This document shows positions 19,807 through 32,542 of a stretch of DNA of 58,468 nucleotides, one piece after another. Source of the DNA: Mesotaenium endlicherianum (Eukaryota > Streptophyta > Zygnematophyceae > Zygnematales > Mesotaeniaceae). The notes under the pieces are model-generated. The model saw nothing but the letters and a program-made list of their open reading frames with translations, did no database searches and had not been told where the DNA came from. Location of the stretch: assembly GCA_009602735.1 (NCBI GenBank), contig WELA01007584.1, positions 719,132-777,599 of the forward strand, in the 5' to 3' direction. Numbering within the stretch: position 1 is the stretch's first letter; each line of letters starts with the position of its first letter. Both the position numbers and the translations under genes were made by a program.

Positions 19807-22800
19807 ATGGACACTGGAGATGTAACACGAGCTTTTTCTGGAATTCTAGGTCGTGTTTCCGGATTATTGCCTCTGATGCAACTTGAGAGTGGGGAAGCAT
19901 TGCCCTTCTCATTCTTGTTTCTGTCAGCAGTGTTACCAGTGCTCAAAGTGCTAATTATTTGCGGAATAGGCTTGGCATTCGCCTCTGAACACGTAAATGT
20001 ACTGACTGCTCCAACGAGGAAGAGCCTTAGTAAGGTGGGGACCAGGACCTCAAGGCTGAGCCCGCAATCTGGCGCCTGACTTTCTAATCCGTGTCTGCAT
20101 GTGTATTCCATGTCCATTGCGATAGACGTTTCACGACGTGCGGTTGCGCGATTTTAGCTTCAAGCAGCAGTATATCATGTCGCTATAAAGGGCGCAAGGA
20201 GTGTTTGCGTCATGTAGTGCCGCAGAGCAATTTATTTGTAAATAGAAGAGATGCCTATAAATCCTTTTTTTGTGGTTAGATCTTGGTCAGGCTGCCAGGG
20301 CACAGCAACAAAATGTCTTAGAAGCCTACCTAACATGTTTTTCTGCTTCACGGCTGTCGCAGCTTGTTTTTGCACTATTCCTGCCAGCTATCATCTTCGT
20401 TGACCTTGGGGAAGCTATTAATCTGCAGAGGCTACTAGAATGGTGAGACCCAGAGACTCACTTGCACAAGCGGACGCAGGTGGTTGCCTGACTGCACTTA
20501 TGTTGAGTTGGTGTGCTTAAAGTACCACGGAAACTTCTAATAGCATGCGAAGATTGGCATTTTGTATGCTTGGGATATTGTTGCGTCCCAAGAGAGCTAG
20601 TGCCTCACTCACTGGGATCTGATTCCAATGCTTAGAAACATACAGGAATATCAATGAGTGCGAGTCATTCTGTTTTCGCGCGTTTTTGCGCGTACCGTAT
20701 CTTCTTCGAGACAAACACGGAAGCCTTGGGGTGCGAGCTTCTGTCTGCCTGTTCATTGCAGCAGCACCAAGTGTGGTGCGTGACCAGTTTGGCTTGCCGA
20801 AATTAAATAAAAACACAAAGAGCACAAGAAAAATGCAAGGAAAAGAAGCCCATTAGCTACAAGCCTAGACATTAGTCTCTTACTATACCATCTGACACAC
20901 CATCGTCTCCGGCAGGGTGACCGCATGCCCCTCTTGTGCTGCATGGAGTTCGTCACATTGGCTGCTGCCTGCCAGAGTGTTCTGACAGTCCCACCGCGTG
21001 GGCTTCTTCTGCAGGTGGTTCATTCCCGTCAATGTCATTCTGGCGTCTCTGGTCGGCTGCCTGGTTGGCGTGCTCGTTGCTTGGGCGACAAATTGCCCTC
21101 CAGAGTACTTTCGGATAGTGTATGTCCTGGCAGGCATAGGTGCGCCTCTGCCAATCTTGCGACGTGGCCTTCTCCCGAAGGACACTTTCTGATCCTCCAT
21201 GATCCTTAACATCGGCTTCCATTTTAATGTAAAAGGAAGGGNGGGGGGGGTGAACACCCACCAGGCCCGCACGTGGTTCTGTACGTTAACTTCCGCGGTC
21301 ATCGCTACGTGGGGATGCTAACGTCGCCAGGGAAGCCTGCTTCTAGCTTGTCCTCTCCGCCTGCACCATCCGACTCTGCTCCGCTCACAAGCACAGGGAA
21401 CTCATGCATGCTCTTCTCGCTCGCGTGACGTGCTGTACAAGCTACTCTCCAGCTGCAATCATCATTGAGAATGATCACCAGTTCGTCGCAACCAGCAAGC
21501 CCCACGCCTTTTGACTCAGCACGCTTCAGTCTGCAACTTCAGTCTGCTAGAGGGACGCCAGCTCGCTAGACAGCTGTACCGCCCACAGCTAGCTGACAAG
21601 TGGCCACTACAGAGTGAAGGTGGCGCCTTGTGGGCGATGAGACTGCAGAAGAAGAGAGCGTGTCGCTTTCTGCCTGCGGCTCACCCTGCTCTCAGGCAGC
21701 TGCTTCTGGTGCTGGCTGAGCCGCATGCATGTAGTGCGGATCTTTAAGGAGAAAAGCGCCCAAGAGCCCCCGTGCCCAACAAAGTAACAGGAGCGGAGTG
21801 TCGCTCGATCGCCTCTGGCTCTGACTGGAGCTTGCACCGAGGGCGCAGGGAACATGGGGAACATGCCGCTGGTGCTGCTCTCGGCGGTGTGCAGCGACGC
21901 GCGCAACCCCTTTGGCGCCAAGTGCCTCAAGGAGGGCACCGCCTACATTGCCGTGGGCATGTGGGTACGTGCCTCCGCTGCTCTCTCCGGCCCAGGGAGC
22001 CCTGGGTGCTGCTGCAAGAGGCACAGGAAGGGCCGCCAGACTGAAAGGGCAGCTGGAGCCAAAACTTGACCCTGGAGAACCTTGCATGGGTACTTGCATG
22101 GGTACCCTTCTCTTCCTTTTTCTTTTTGGTCGTTGTTATCTTGTCAAATCCGATGCCTGCAGAAGCTTTGCTCCCGAGTACTTGCGCTGCAGACAAGCAA
22201 GCCCTTGAGAGAGGCAGAGCGCAGTCATGGCCCTGGCACGGGGGAGCCACCCCATCCAACAAACAGTGCTGCTAGCATCCTCATCCCCATCCCCATCCCC
22301 ATCCCCATCCCCATCCCGGCCACCTCTCCGTTCTGCTCGTTAGCGCCCGCTAAGCCTCAGCCCCGCTCAGCCCAACACCTTCCGCCCCCGCGACGTGCAC
22401 CGCATTGCACGTCTTGCATGTGTGCGTGCGTGTGTGCGTGTGTGTGTATATGACTCTCTCTGTGTGTGCATGTGCGTGCGTGTGCGCGCTTGTGTGACGC
22501 CAGATGGCAGCCATCATCATGTGGGGCCTGGTGTATAACATCGTGAAGCCGCCCGAGGAGTGGCTGCCCGGCTACGTACGCCGCTCCTCCGAGGGTTCCG
22601 TGCGCCGCCGCAAGGCGCTGCTGCTGCCCAGCCACCTGGCGGAGGAGGACGGCGGCGACATGGCGATGCCGCACAGCCCCCTGCTGCGCTCCGCGTCCGA
22701 GACGCTGCGCAAGACGTCGGAGCTCGTCCTCGTCCACACGCCCAACAAGGTCCGCTTCTTCTGCCTCCGCCAGTCCGCCCCTCTGCCCGCTTGCCTGCCG

Positions 22801-24350
22801 TCCATCTGCCTGCCTGCTGGCCGGTCGGCCGGCCGGCTGAGCAGCCGCACTGAGGCCCGCTGGCGGAGGCCTTGAGTCACAGATTGCAGCGAGTTGCACA
22901 GGCATGCACTGTGATCTGAAAATCGTTGCGGCATGCCACATGGGACCGGTTTGACTCGAGACAAATACGTCTATGACCCTCCTCAGCAGTCTTCCTCCCC
23001 TGGCGTTTCTCTTCTCCCTCCTGGCTTCCCGCTCCTGAGCTCCGGGGTACATCTGGCCCAGGGGGCCAGCGCGCGTGCTTGCTGCTGCGTGGGTGGGACG
23101 TCACTCGTGCGGTTGAGCCATCAAGAATCTGGTCTAGTGGTGGATATCGCTCCTCGATGCATTGCGCGCAACATTCTCTGCTTTTGCTTGGGGGGGGAGC
23201 TGCACGGCCGCAGTAGGCCATGCTGACATCCAGAGGAGCGCAGGTGCTCGTGTGGCTGTCGTCGATCGCTGCAACTGCCACCACCTCCACCCTCTGCCTC
23301 TCTGCATGCATGGCAGCGGCATAGCTTCCACACGTTGGATGGCCGCCACCCGCCTCCCTCGCAGCACTCCCAGTAGGGGCACCTTCCAACCCGACATGCA
23401 GCTTGTCCACTGTGTGGTGGGACAACTCGATCCTGGCGGCATGAGAGGGACGGGGGGATGGAGGGGAGGAGCTTCCTGGCGTGGGGCAGCCAGAGAAGAT
23501 GAGAAGAGGTGGCCGGGCAGCATCGTGGCCTGGGGGCTCATGCGCGGTGCTGGGGGTGCGGTTGCGGGTGGGCAGTTTGCGCAGTGGCTCAAGGCGCTCC
23601 ACCTGTACGATATCGTCCGCCCTCCTGTCCTGGCCGCCGTAAGCTCTCGCTCCTCCTGCCGCTGCCTGCCTGTCTGCCTGCCTGCGTGTCTCCCTGTGTG
23701 CCTGCCTGCCTGTCTGTGTGTCCTCTCACTCTCTCTGCACGCTGCAAGCCCTGTGTTGGCCTGCGCCTGGGGCGCACGATTACCATGAGAGTGGACCCCA
23801 CTGTGCCACTCTCTATGACGGGCCGAGCTGCGGAGTACGGAGCGGCTCTGGTGCAAGTGTCTGAGTCTGGCCTCTTCTTGCAGCTGCAGCAGCCACGATC
23901 TGGGGTCCGAGAGTCTCGGATTGCGGCTCGCCTGCTGCTGCTTGGAGACAGGGCAGGGCAGGGCAGGAGAGGGGGCAGGGGCAGTGCTGGGCAGTGGCCC
24001 CGCCGCATTTCTTCACAAAATTGGACAAGTACGCCCATGCTTGTTTTGAGCTTGGGTCCCCGTCTGCCTGTCTGCCGCCTCAGAGGATGTGTTCTAGGGA
24101 GGTGCCAAAGCCGGGACCGGACAGTGAGGCGGATCCTGACAGTCTGGAAGAGGCGTCCTGTCTGTGGCCCTGTGCACGTGGCAGTTTCTGGCCATCATTT
24201 TTGGGATCGTTCCGTCCATTGACCACATTCTCTTCCATCCGGAGGGTGCTCTGCGCTTCGTCTCCGACTCCCTCAGCATTCTCGGGTACGCTGCTATCCG
24301 TCCCTTTCCTACCGTCCTGTGGCTGTCTCCCTCCCTCCCTCCCTGCCCCC

Positions 24351-24381
<31 letters not shown>

Positions 24382-25692
24382 CCTTCTCTCTGTGCGTGTA
24401 TTGAGTGAGTGCGTGTGCCCGTCCGACGCTGGAATGGACAGTCATGTGCGGTATGAATCATGCCTGTACATGCCTCCCAGCGGGCTGGTATAGAGAAGCA
24501 TAGCTCTTCCAATGGTTGCCAACTAAAACCTGCAGCGGCGATGTGGTCCCCCCCCCCCTCTCCAACAGGCAAGCCATGATCCCCTGCATTCTGCTCGTCC
24601 TGGGCGGCAGCCTCGTGGGAGGTGAGACTCCACAGACCATCACACTCTCTCTTGGCCTTAGAAGTGGGCCTGCAGGATCCTGACACCCATGCAAGACAGC
24701 CTCGCTAGTGCCTGCCGTGCCACAATCCCCGCGGCGGCCTTGCTGGGTTCTGCTTACCCCGTTGCTGCAGAGGGGGCATGCAATGCGGCGTGCATCTATC
24801 TGGGTAGGGGCAGCAATGGCAGCTGCTCATCACTTCGAGTCCTGCTTCCTCACTCTCGTGCTGTCTCATGCCGGTGTCCGACGGGTGGGAAGAGCCACGG
24901 CGGCAGTGGAGAGGTTTCTCGAAGCCTGGAAAGGAGGTGAAAGTGTTTTACAAAGTTAGTCTACAGGCTGCATGCAGAAGCAGCGCTCATCCGAGGCTGA
25001 GCGGTGGTAGCTGCAGGCTGAGCGGGGCTGTCTCGGTTGAACGATAGCGGCAGCGTATGTTTCTTCCACTGCTGAGCATCCTGTTATGCTGAGATGGCAG
25101 GCCCTGGAGCGTCAGAGCTGCCGAACTCGACAACCCTGATGCTGGTGCTGACTAGACTTGTTCTGATGCCGGCCATCGGCCTGGGCATCGTGCATGCGGC
25201 GGACCACCTGGGCTGGCTGCCACCTGGCAACAAGATGTTCCGCTTTGTGCTTCTGGTGCAGCACACTATGCCGTCGTCCATCCAGATCGGTGAGATGCCA
25301 TTGCCACGCTTGCTCTCTCTCCCTGCTCTAGTCGCACACGCTTGCCACACACCCGCCAACAAGCCCCCGCAAGTAGAAAGGCTTGGCCTTTTTGCAGTCA
25401 GTCGTCAACCGTGGCTCTTCTCTTGCGCGCGTGCGAGGGCGTCACGTCTGGCTGTCGTGCAGGCACTGGGCCCTGGGGATAAAGGGAGCTAAGTTTGGGC
25501 TGCCCTGCCCCATAACTGGAAACCATGCTGAGCAGGCCTGTGGCCCTGTTGTTGTGTGCAGGTACTGCGTGCAGCTTGCGAGGGTTTGGGGAGAAGGAGG
25601 TTTCTGCAGTCTTGTTTTGGGAACATTTATCGGCACTCCTGTCTATGACTTGCTACCTTTTCTTGTACATGATCTACCTGTTTGGTGTTTGA
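19807..25692 (+). CDS. PIN-LIKES (PILS) auxin efflux carrier family protein
   Basis: Membrane carrier of the auxin-efflux-carrier superfamily; plant PILS proteins sit in the ER membrane and control intracellular auxin. Exons: 19807-20034, 20363-20442, 21015-21139, 21849-21964, 22504-22749, 23585-23638, 24185-24285, 24569-24621, 25101-25289, 25562-25692. All phases fit and give 440 residues, the usual PILS size. Seen motifs in order: VLPVLKVLIICGIGLAFAS, LFLPAIIFVDLG, WWFIPVNVILASLVG, GNMGNMPLVLLSAVC, a short basic/Ser loop of about 60 residues (exon 5), RPPVLAAFLAIIFGIVPSID, IPCILLVLGGSLVGGPG, KMFRFVLLVQHTMPSS and the end YLFLYMIYLFGV. N- and C-terminal hydrophobic bundles flank the loop, as in the family. 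The start is the first ATG before the conserved first helix; an earlier non-coding exon is possible. Donors at exons 3 and 5 (GTGCGC, GTCCGC) are less usual. Confidence 0.9.
22282..22317 (+). repeat. CCCCAT hexanucleotide repeat (PILS intron 4)
   Basis: About six CCCCAT units. A GT-rich tract follows at about 22420-22495. Confidence 0.9.
24355..24381 (+). repeat. CT microsatellite (PILS intron 7)
   Basis: About thirteen CT units, following CCCT repeats. Confidence 0.9.
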
Positions 25693-27043
25693 AGCCGATT
25701 TTTTGGTACAAATGCCGAAGTACCTTGAGCCACCAGCCGCAGTAGTCTATCAAATGTCATTATCAGAACCCATTCTCAAATTTTATGGTCTTGTATAAAG
25801 ATGTCATTGATTATTCTGATACCACAGTTTTAAAAGCCGTTATAGCTACTTCTGTGGAATATTTCCTCAGTCCTTGGCTCTACTTGATGTCATTGAGCTT
25901 CTTAGCTGACATCTCGGCAATGCAGGCTAGTGATAGGTCTTAGCATTGGTGTAGAAGTCCAACACTTTAGGAGAAATGTAAAATAGGGTTCATTTCTCTG
26001 GAGGAATTATCCGCCACGTGTATAGGGAGTCGTAGTTTGTGTGAGCACGCTACTAAATTTGTACTTTGTAGTAAACACCATTATTTACAAGACTTAACAA
26101 AATCACATCTCACGAAGTAGGATTTCCCGTGCCGGTCCTCCGTTCACCTATACCCATTGTGTCTTTCTGAAAGCACATATGGAGGGAGCATTTTTGAGAA
26201 GTGGACCCATCTGCATGCAAGGGGTTTTGCCCTCAAGTCAGACCTCATGAGGAAGAACATTTGAAACATTCACAAGTAAGAGTTCACTTTTTCACACAAA
26301 CGCGTTCAATGACCATCTTTTGCAATTCAGCCTTCTGAATTCTCGCTTCATTCACAGTTTTTGAAGTTGAGGTCCATGCCCAGTAGTTACAGATAATGTG
26401 GGCCCAAAATTTGAGTTGGGGTATGTGTGTGACAAACGCAGTTGATTGAAGAATACAACTACATATCTGCCCTACATGGAAAGATTTACCTCTGACATTG
26501 AATAAGCATACAGCGTGATACCTTATAGAGATGGCAAACATGTACCTTATGATAAATGATTTGGCCCATCTTTGGTTGGTGATGTGCTCTTGAACCATCT
26601 CACTTGTTATTCAGAGGCACGGGAAGAAAGACGAGCAAAAAAACGTTGTAGCAACTGTACTGGTCAAATTTGTTGTCTTCTCCCTCAAGGTCCAACATGC
26701 ATGTCACCCACGAGTTCAAAGTTACCTGCAGACCAATTTCTTCTGCACATGGAGAACATTATATAATATTTCAAAACACAAATTTCAGAATGCCATTTCA
26801 AGAAGGTCACCAATTAGGTCACCTATTGAGGATATTGAAGCATTATGGAGGCTCAATGACTGTAGCGCACTAAGTACACACCACTTATGAGCTCCTGGAG
26901 TGCTACAATCTGAAATCCGAATATGTACTAACAACTTATTAGCTGTGAGATATCAATGTTTACATCCCGCTGATTGGTGTCAACATATAATGGTTGCAAA
27001 AGAGTCATACTCCTGTTGCTGAAATTACAGACACCACTTAGAA
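25693..27043. other. Convergent intergenic region PILS / OGDH-E2
   Basis: AT-richer DNA holding the 3' ends of two convergent genes. A 104-codon minus-strand frame (26598-26284) resembles no family I know and has no start context. I see no other gene, RNA or element. Confidence 0.5.
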
Positions 27044-30000
27044 TTACATGTCGAGAAGCAGACGCCTTGGGTCCTCGATGACATCCTTGATGCGCCTCAA
27101 AAACATGACTGCTTCTCTACCATCGATGAGGCGGTGATCATATGTAAGTGCGATGTACATCATAGGGCGTGCCAGAATTTCTTTCCCTACCACCATTGGC
27201 CGCTGTTGAATTCCATGCATACCCAGGATAGCAGACTGGCACAAGGACAAAAAATAACGGGTATACATTGGGGTCAGAGGGCGCAGACCACATGGCAATG
27301 ACGGACCCCCTGACGGACCCCCCCAAAAGCGTGCATGCATGAACTTCAAGGCGCCGATTCAAATCCTTATTCTGGAAAGTGGCTAACAAGGAGCAAGCGT
27401 GTTCTCTCACATACATCATATTAAGGACACAGCCACCTGCAAGTAGAAGGACTGCGCGCACTGCCTTTCCCAAATCTCACAGTGAGCTTCCATCTGGAGT
27501 CCATAGATGCAACACCTAGACTACCGAGTAACGGTCCCTACTTCTCTATTATTATGAAGGGAATCAGACGTACCAAGCAGCCCAGGTCAGCTACATAGCA
27601 CCCTTGATTTTGTGGACATGAATCAGAAATGTATATAAGAACCCACCAGAGGAATGAGATCCAACAAACTCCCAATTAGACGGGACAAAACATCCAAGCC
27701 AGCGAGTGGACCGAACAAGCTCGGGCGCAAATCGACTCCTGCTTGAGACCCGGTAGTGTAGTCTGACAATCAGAAAAGGCTCAACAGCCACACCCCATGC
27801 AGCAAGGGGTGGTCCCAAGGAAGAGGAGGAGTGTGTTTTTCTTTGAAACTTCTAGTAGGAGAGGAGTGCGTATACTCACTTGGGGGGGGTTGATGATGGG
27901 CGTGCTGATGAGGCTGCCATAGACACCCCCATTGGAGATGGTGAAGGTGCCACCGGCCATGTCATCAATGGACAGAGTTCCGTCGCGGGCCTTCTTGCCC
28001 AGGGCGTTGATTGCCTTCTCCACCTCAGCAAAGCCCATGCTGTCGGCGCTGCGGATGACTGGCACCACCAGCCCCTGCACTCACCGGCATGCCCGTCGGT
28101 GCTTAGCGACGGTGCTTAGCTTATAGTCACAGGTGCTTTGAAACCAGCCTGCTTCTTGAGAATGTCTGACCGGCATCGTGTTCTTTAGAGCAAGTAGACG
28201 CCCCTGCAAAGCTATACGTTCCATCCCGAAGCGTGGGAGATGACGGTAGAAGGGTATGAGGGACATCAAAAACAGCAAAGCGAGCGACCACAACAAGTCG
28301 ACGAGTGGGCTTATTGATTTGTGGTAGAGCAGGGGGATAGCACGTGCAGTTACAAAAAAAAAGAAAGGAGAGCGAAGAGGCAGGGCAGCGCCCCCGAAAT
28401 GGCCCATCTCCTCAGATGCGGTCGACAGCCCATTCAAGGTACCACGTGAGCGTGAGCAAAGAAAGTCCAAAGAGAGGGGTTGCAACGAACACACAAGGCC
28501 TTTCTCACCTTGGGCGTTCCCACGGCGACGCTGATGTCGACGTAGTCCCTGTAGATGATGTCGTCGCCATCAATGACTGCATTCACTGTGGGCTCCTGCT
28601 TCAACGCGCTCACAGCTGCCTGCCACAACAGCCGTCGCTCTTGTCAGCGTGCTTACAGGCCGAGTGCTCTTACACGCTACACTCAGAGACACACCTTGAC
28701 TGACCCAGTTCTTCAGCCAACACCTGCAGACAGACTGTGTCACGCATGAGATGTCAGAGCAAGCTTCGGTTGAGCCCATCCACAATCAAGGACCCACAAG
28801 CAGCTTCTTCCAACGCAGTGCAACCCTGATGCCTACTCTGCTCCCACTGCAGCTCCAGCAGATACTGTGAAGTCCAACAGCAAGTTTATGCCCTCGGTTG
28901 ACGTGAAAGAGGAATGCTACAAACTGGGTCCACATCACTGCACCTCCCCACTGACGAGCTTGGCGTGGGTGTTGACAAATAGAGAGAGATAGCATGGGGG
29001 GGCGTAGTGACAAATCAGACGCAGCTCAGATGCTATCCCTGACAGAGAAGGCCAAGCCCAAACTATTTCTTTGACAATGGCAGCTCCCGTCTGGCTTTCA
29101 ACAACGCTCTCTTGTGCATGCTTGGATACCGCGGGAGCGGTACCTTCACAAAAGCAGACATGAAGCCGAGCTTGACGCCGTGCTTCTCGAGGAACCCATC
29201 CTTGAAGTCGTTGCGGAGAGCCATCAGATTTGTCCTGCACCCAAGATAACAAGACTCATTCTTAGCACGTCCTGATACCCCCCATAAGAAAAATATGAGG
29301 CAAGGAGGGTGGCGCAATATCGCATTTGTTGACGAGGTCAGGAAAGGACAGGAAGTCCAAGTGCAAGGATCGGCAAGAGTAGAGGAGGGGCAGAAAAGCG
29401 TCGAGACAGGCACAATCTGGTAGAAGCACAAAGTGTGCGTGAAGATCACAAGGCGCGACGGCATCGGCAGCTTACATGTCGACTTCGTTGAAAGTTGTGA
29501 GAAGAGCAAAGGTGTTCTGCGAATCTTTGAGCCGCGTGGCGACGCGTTTTCTGAGACGCGTCATTGAGACCTGCCTCATCACAGTGGAGTCTTCTATCAA
29601 AAATGAGACCTGAAACTGCAAAGCACACAACGCCTACTCCTTGTACAGCCTGGAAGTTGCTTCTAGAATTCTGCAACAAGCCACAGGCTTTAAGGTTGAT
29701 CACTAGAACAAAACGGACGAGTGGGCCATGCAGTATATGGGCCCCAAAAATGTACAGGCACGTAGAGAGGTTGCTCGAGAACACTACTGACTCCGTGTGT
29801 GCAAAATTCTTCATCTGATCATGTGGTTCTAAGCATCCTTCTAACAAAAAGGAGCATTAGCAAATGCTAACAACTCCGTTAAGTGGCAAGGGAGTGCCAA
29901 TCCACCACCTAAGGATGCACCCCTGCATGCAGGACCCTCCAGCGCTACTACGAGAGGCTCACACCAAGAAGCTGAAAGGAGAAGGAAGAAACCGGTTACC

Positions 30001-31894
30001 CTGCGTTCTCTGTCCTTGGGTACAAGCTGGGGCTCAGCAGCCTTTGCTGCTTGGGGGCTTGCAGCCGGCTTACTGGCTGCTGGGGGAGGAGGAGGAGAAG
30101 GAGGCGCGGGAGAAGCAGCTGGAGCCTCCTTCTTCACTGGCTTCTCCTCAGGGGCGGGCTTTTGCTTGGAGGGAGGCGCTGGCTTCTCAGCAGAAGCGGC
30201 AGAGCTTGCAGAGGCTGCAGCGCCCTTGGTGACTGTTGCAACCGTCACGCCTGGGGTCACAGTGTCCCCTTCTTTCACCTCATACTGCCCGTCAAAGCAC
30301 AGCCGCGCCCGCCACAAAGAACGCAAGGATCAGTCAAGCCAGGCCATGCTAGCAGCAACCTGGCATGGGGTCACAAGCTGCGGTGGCATGGACTAGGTCT
30401 GTCCAATGCCACCTTCATGTCTAGCACATGCCTAGCAGAGAGCACGCGATGACGGCTGTTAAGCACGCAGTGTTTTTACTAAAATCTAGCAGAAATTGAT
30501 ATTTTGGCCAGTCATACCTTCTCAAGGACGCCAGCTTCGGAGCTCCTCACGTCAATGGTGACCTGCAGCATATCAGGTTCTGAAGCATGAGAAGCACGTT
30601 CCATGACAGCAGACCAACATGCAGGGAGGTACAAGGCACCAAGCACTGTCCAGAGTTGAATCCAACAACCATATATGGACGAGTAGCAGCATCTGACATG
30701 ATATTATACCACACCTTGTCGGTCTCAATCTGGGCAATGACCTCATCGGCTTCCACGGCATCGCCAGGCTCTGCAATGATCACAAGCCCCAAACATGTGA
30801 ACTTCAACTTCAATCCTCTACCCCCTGGTTTTGGGACCGAGGGTAAGGCCTGAGAAAGGACATATCAGAGGGAGGTGTTTGATGCATCTTCAGTAAGAAA
30901 TGACAATGACACCTGAAACTTCAATACTTACTCTTCAACAGGGCAGCAACAGCACCATCTGTGATAGACTCTCCCATTGATGGAACCACCACCTGGAGAG
31001 AATCTGCAGCACAAACAAATGCGTCTTAGTATGCCGGCAATACCACGGTTGCAACAAATAGTCCATTGAAGCAAAATAACAGAAGAACAAACTATGTGCA
31101 GCTCGTACCTCCACCTCCCGCGTAACTCCGCACCCATTGAAATTGCCAGGACGTCACGACCCGCGAGGAGTTGAGGACTCTGAACATTTCAATTCAAAAG
31201 AGGCACGCAGTAAGGTTTGAGAAAAGCAGATCTTCTGCTGTAAGTTACAGCACGCTCCTTTGGTCAGATGTGGACCACCAACATATTCTTTCCAGCTCCC
31301 ATGTTCAGAAAATCGCCCTGGTCTGTCTAGCCATGGTGATTGAAATATATGTACCTTGCAAGGCTAAATAGTGGCATACATGTATCATAAACGTGTTTTA
31401 AGCGCCAGGTTTATTGCATCAATCCATTATTCTCTTGTAATCAGTACAAACATCAAGGACGGTCAGTTGATACACTGCAGTAAAACTTGCAGTGAAATAC
31501 GTCTTAAATCAGACGTATTTTACCTCATAGATGCTTGTCTTCTGCAGCCATCTGCAAAATAAGATAAACAACTTAGATTAGAGAATTATCCTTGTAATGG
31601 AATGTAACCATCCCACTCACAATTCTGACAAAAAGACTGTCTTTGTCACCTGCAGCTTGTGTTGCTACGGCTTGTCCATGGTCGGCCAGGCCGTGTAGCA
31701 TTCTTGCCTGTGACAATGAAGCAATCGAGGAAAGGTCAATCTGGCGGAAAGTTCATTAAGCACGACATGACCATCCAACATAATTTTCAAAATATCACGT
31801 CAGTTACCTCATTGATTATTCTGTAGGGAGACCGGCGAGACCCTGCTGATGCCTCAGACAAAAGACGCTTAGCAATTCGCCCTATTCCCCGCAT
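27044..31894 (-). CDS. Dihydrolipoamide succinyltransferase, E2 of 2-oxoglutarate dehydrogenase
   Basis: Mitochondrial TCA-cycle enzyme that transfers succinyl groups from lipoyl to CoA. Exons (minus): 31894-31808, 31707-31650, 31551-31524, 31179-31109, 31003-30932, 30770-30715, 30562-30518, 30284-30000, 29570-29476, 29234-29144, 28619-28509, 28074-27880, 27235-27044. All phases agree; 461 residues, normal for plants. Residues 1-80: Arg/Ser-rich mitochondrial presequence ([20 protein letters not shown]). Lipoyl domain about 83-155: [13 protein letters not shown] and ETDKVTID, lipoyl-Lys about 124. Then an Ala/Pro/Lys linker with no E1/E3-binding domain, as in plant OGDH E2. Catalytic domain from about 230: [37 protein letters not shown] and HRLIDG (His about 432, Asp about 436). 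The absent binding domain separates it from pyruvate dehydrogenase E2. Exon 3 is only 28 nt. Confidence 0.95.
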
Positions 31895-32542
31895 CGTGTC
31901 GTGACTGAACAATGGAATTAATTGCATGCAGCATACTACCGTATGTACTAGTCCCCAAGTTGCGCCATTACTGAGCAAGAAGAGTAAATAGCGACATGAC
32001 GTGTGCAGCTGTCGGACGTCCAACTTAGGCGACGGCATCGAGCAGTCGACTCTTTACTTCAACGTATCGTGCCTCAAAGCGTTTGACCCTAGTCCCACTT
32101 GTACCCACCCATACATTATTGACTCAAATGTTGACTTTAGTGTCACACGGACGACGACTTTACCCGTGACCCACTGCCACCCACCACCACCTGCGATCCT
32201 GCCAGGCCCGCCTTTCAGAAAGGAGATGCGGGTCCAGACTCCAAACTTGAATGAACGAAAAAGGTTATCAAAACTTCGAGGGAAAACTTCCCTAAATTTG
32301 GCATTGCCTGTTACAGTAGACGCAACTGGACTAGTGGATTCTGTTGCAGTTCTACCTACACAATTTTCAAAGACGAGATTGGGCAAGAACTCACAGAAGT
32401 CTCGCAAGGTGACAGCTCTTCCCTGTTAAGCATATCATTTCCACTCTGTGGCATTTGGTCGCTCTATCACGTGGGAGGAGAGTGAAATTGCAGCAATGGA
32501 GAAGCGGCTCGAGAACTTTCTTAGGAGATAGCTTAAACTGTC
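31895..32542. promoter_or_regulatory. Divergent promoter region OGDH-E2 / MYB
   Basis: 648 bp between the two start codons of head-to-head genes; it must hold both 5' UTRs and promoters. Two TTGAC cores (32119-32123, 32131-32135) resemble W-box cores but may be chance. Reading frames of 117-142 codons here have no recognisable product. Confidence 0.45.

Noticed and set aside
22279..22500. Array of short repeats that could suggest a CRISPR-like or satellite structure
   Set aside because: Simple CCCCAT and GT microsatellites without spacers, inside an intron of a eukaryotic gene.
26284..26598. 104-codon minus-strand ORF between PILS and OGDH-E2
   Set aside because: AT-rich intergenic DNA, no family resemblance, no homologous neighbour; treated as chance.
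32001..32429. 142-codon plus and 117-codon minus frames in the divergent promoter
   Set aside because: Opposite overlapping frames with no recognisable motif; the region must hold two promoters and 5' UTRs.
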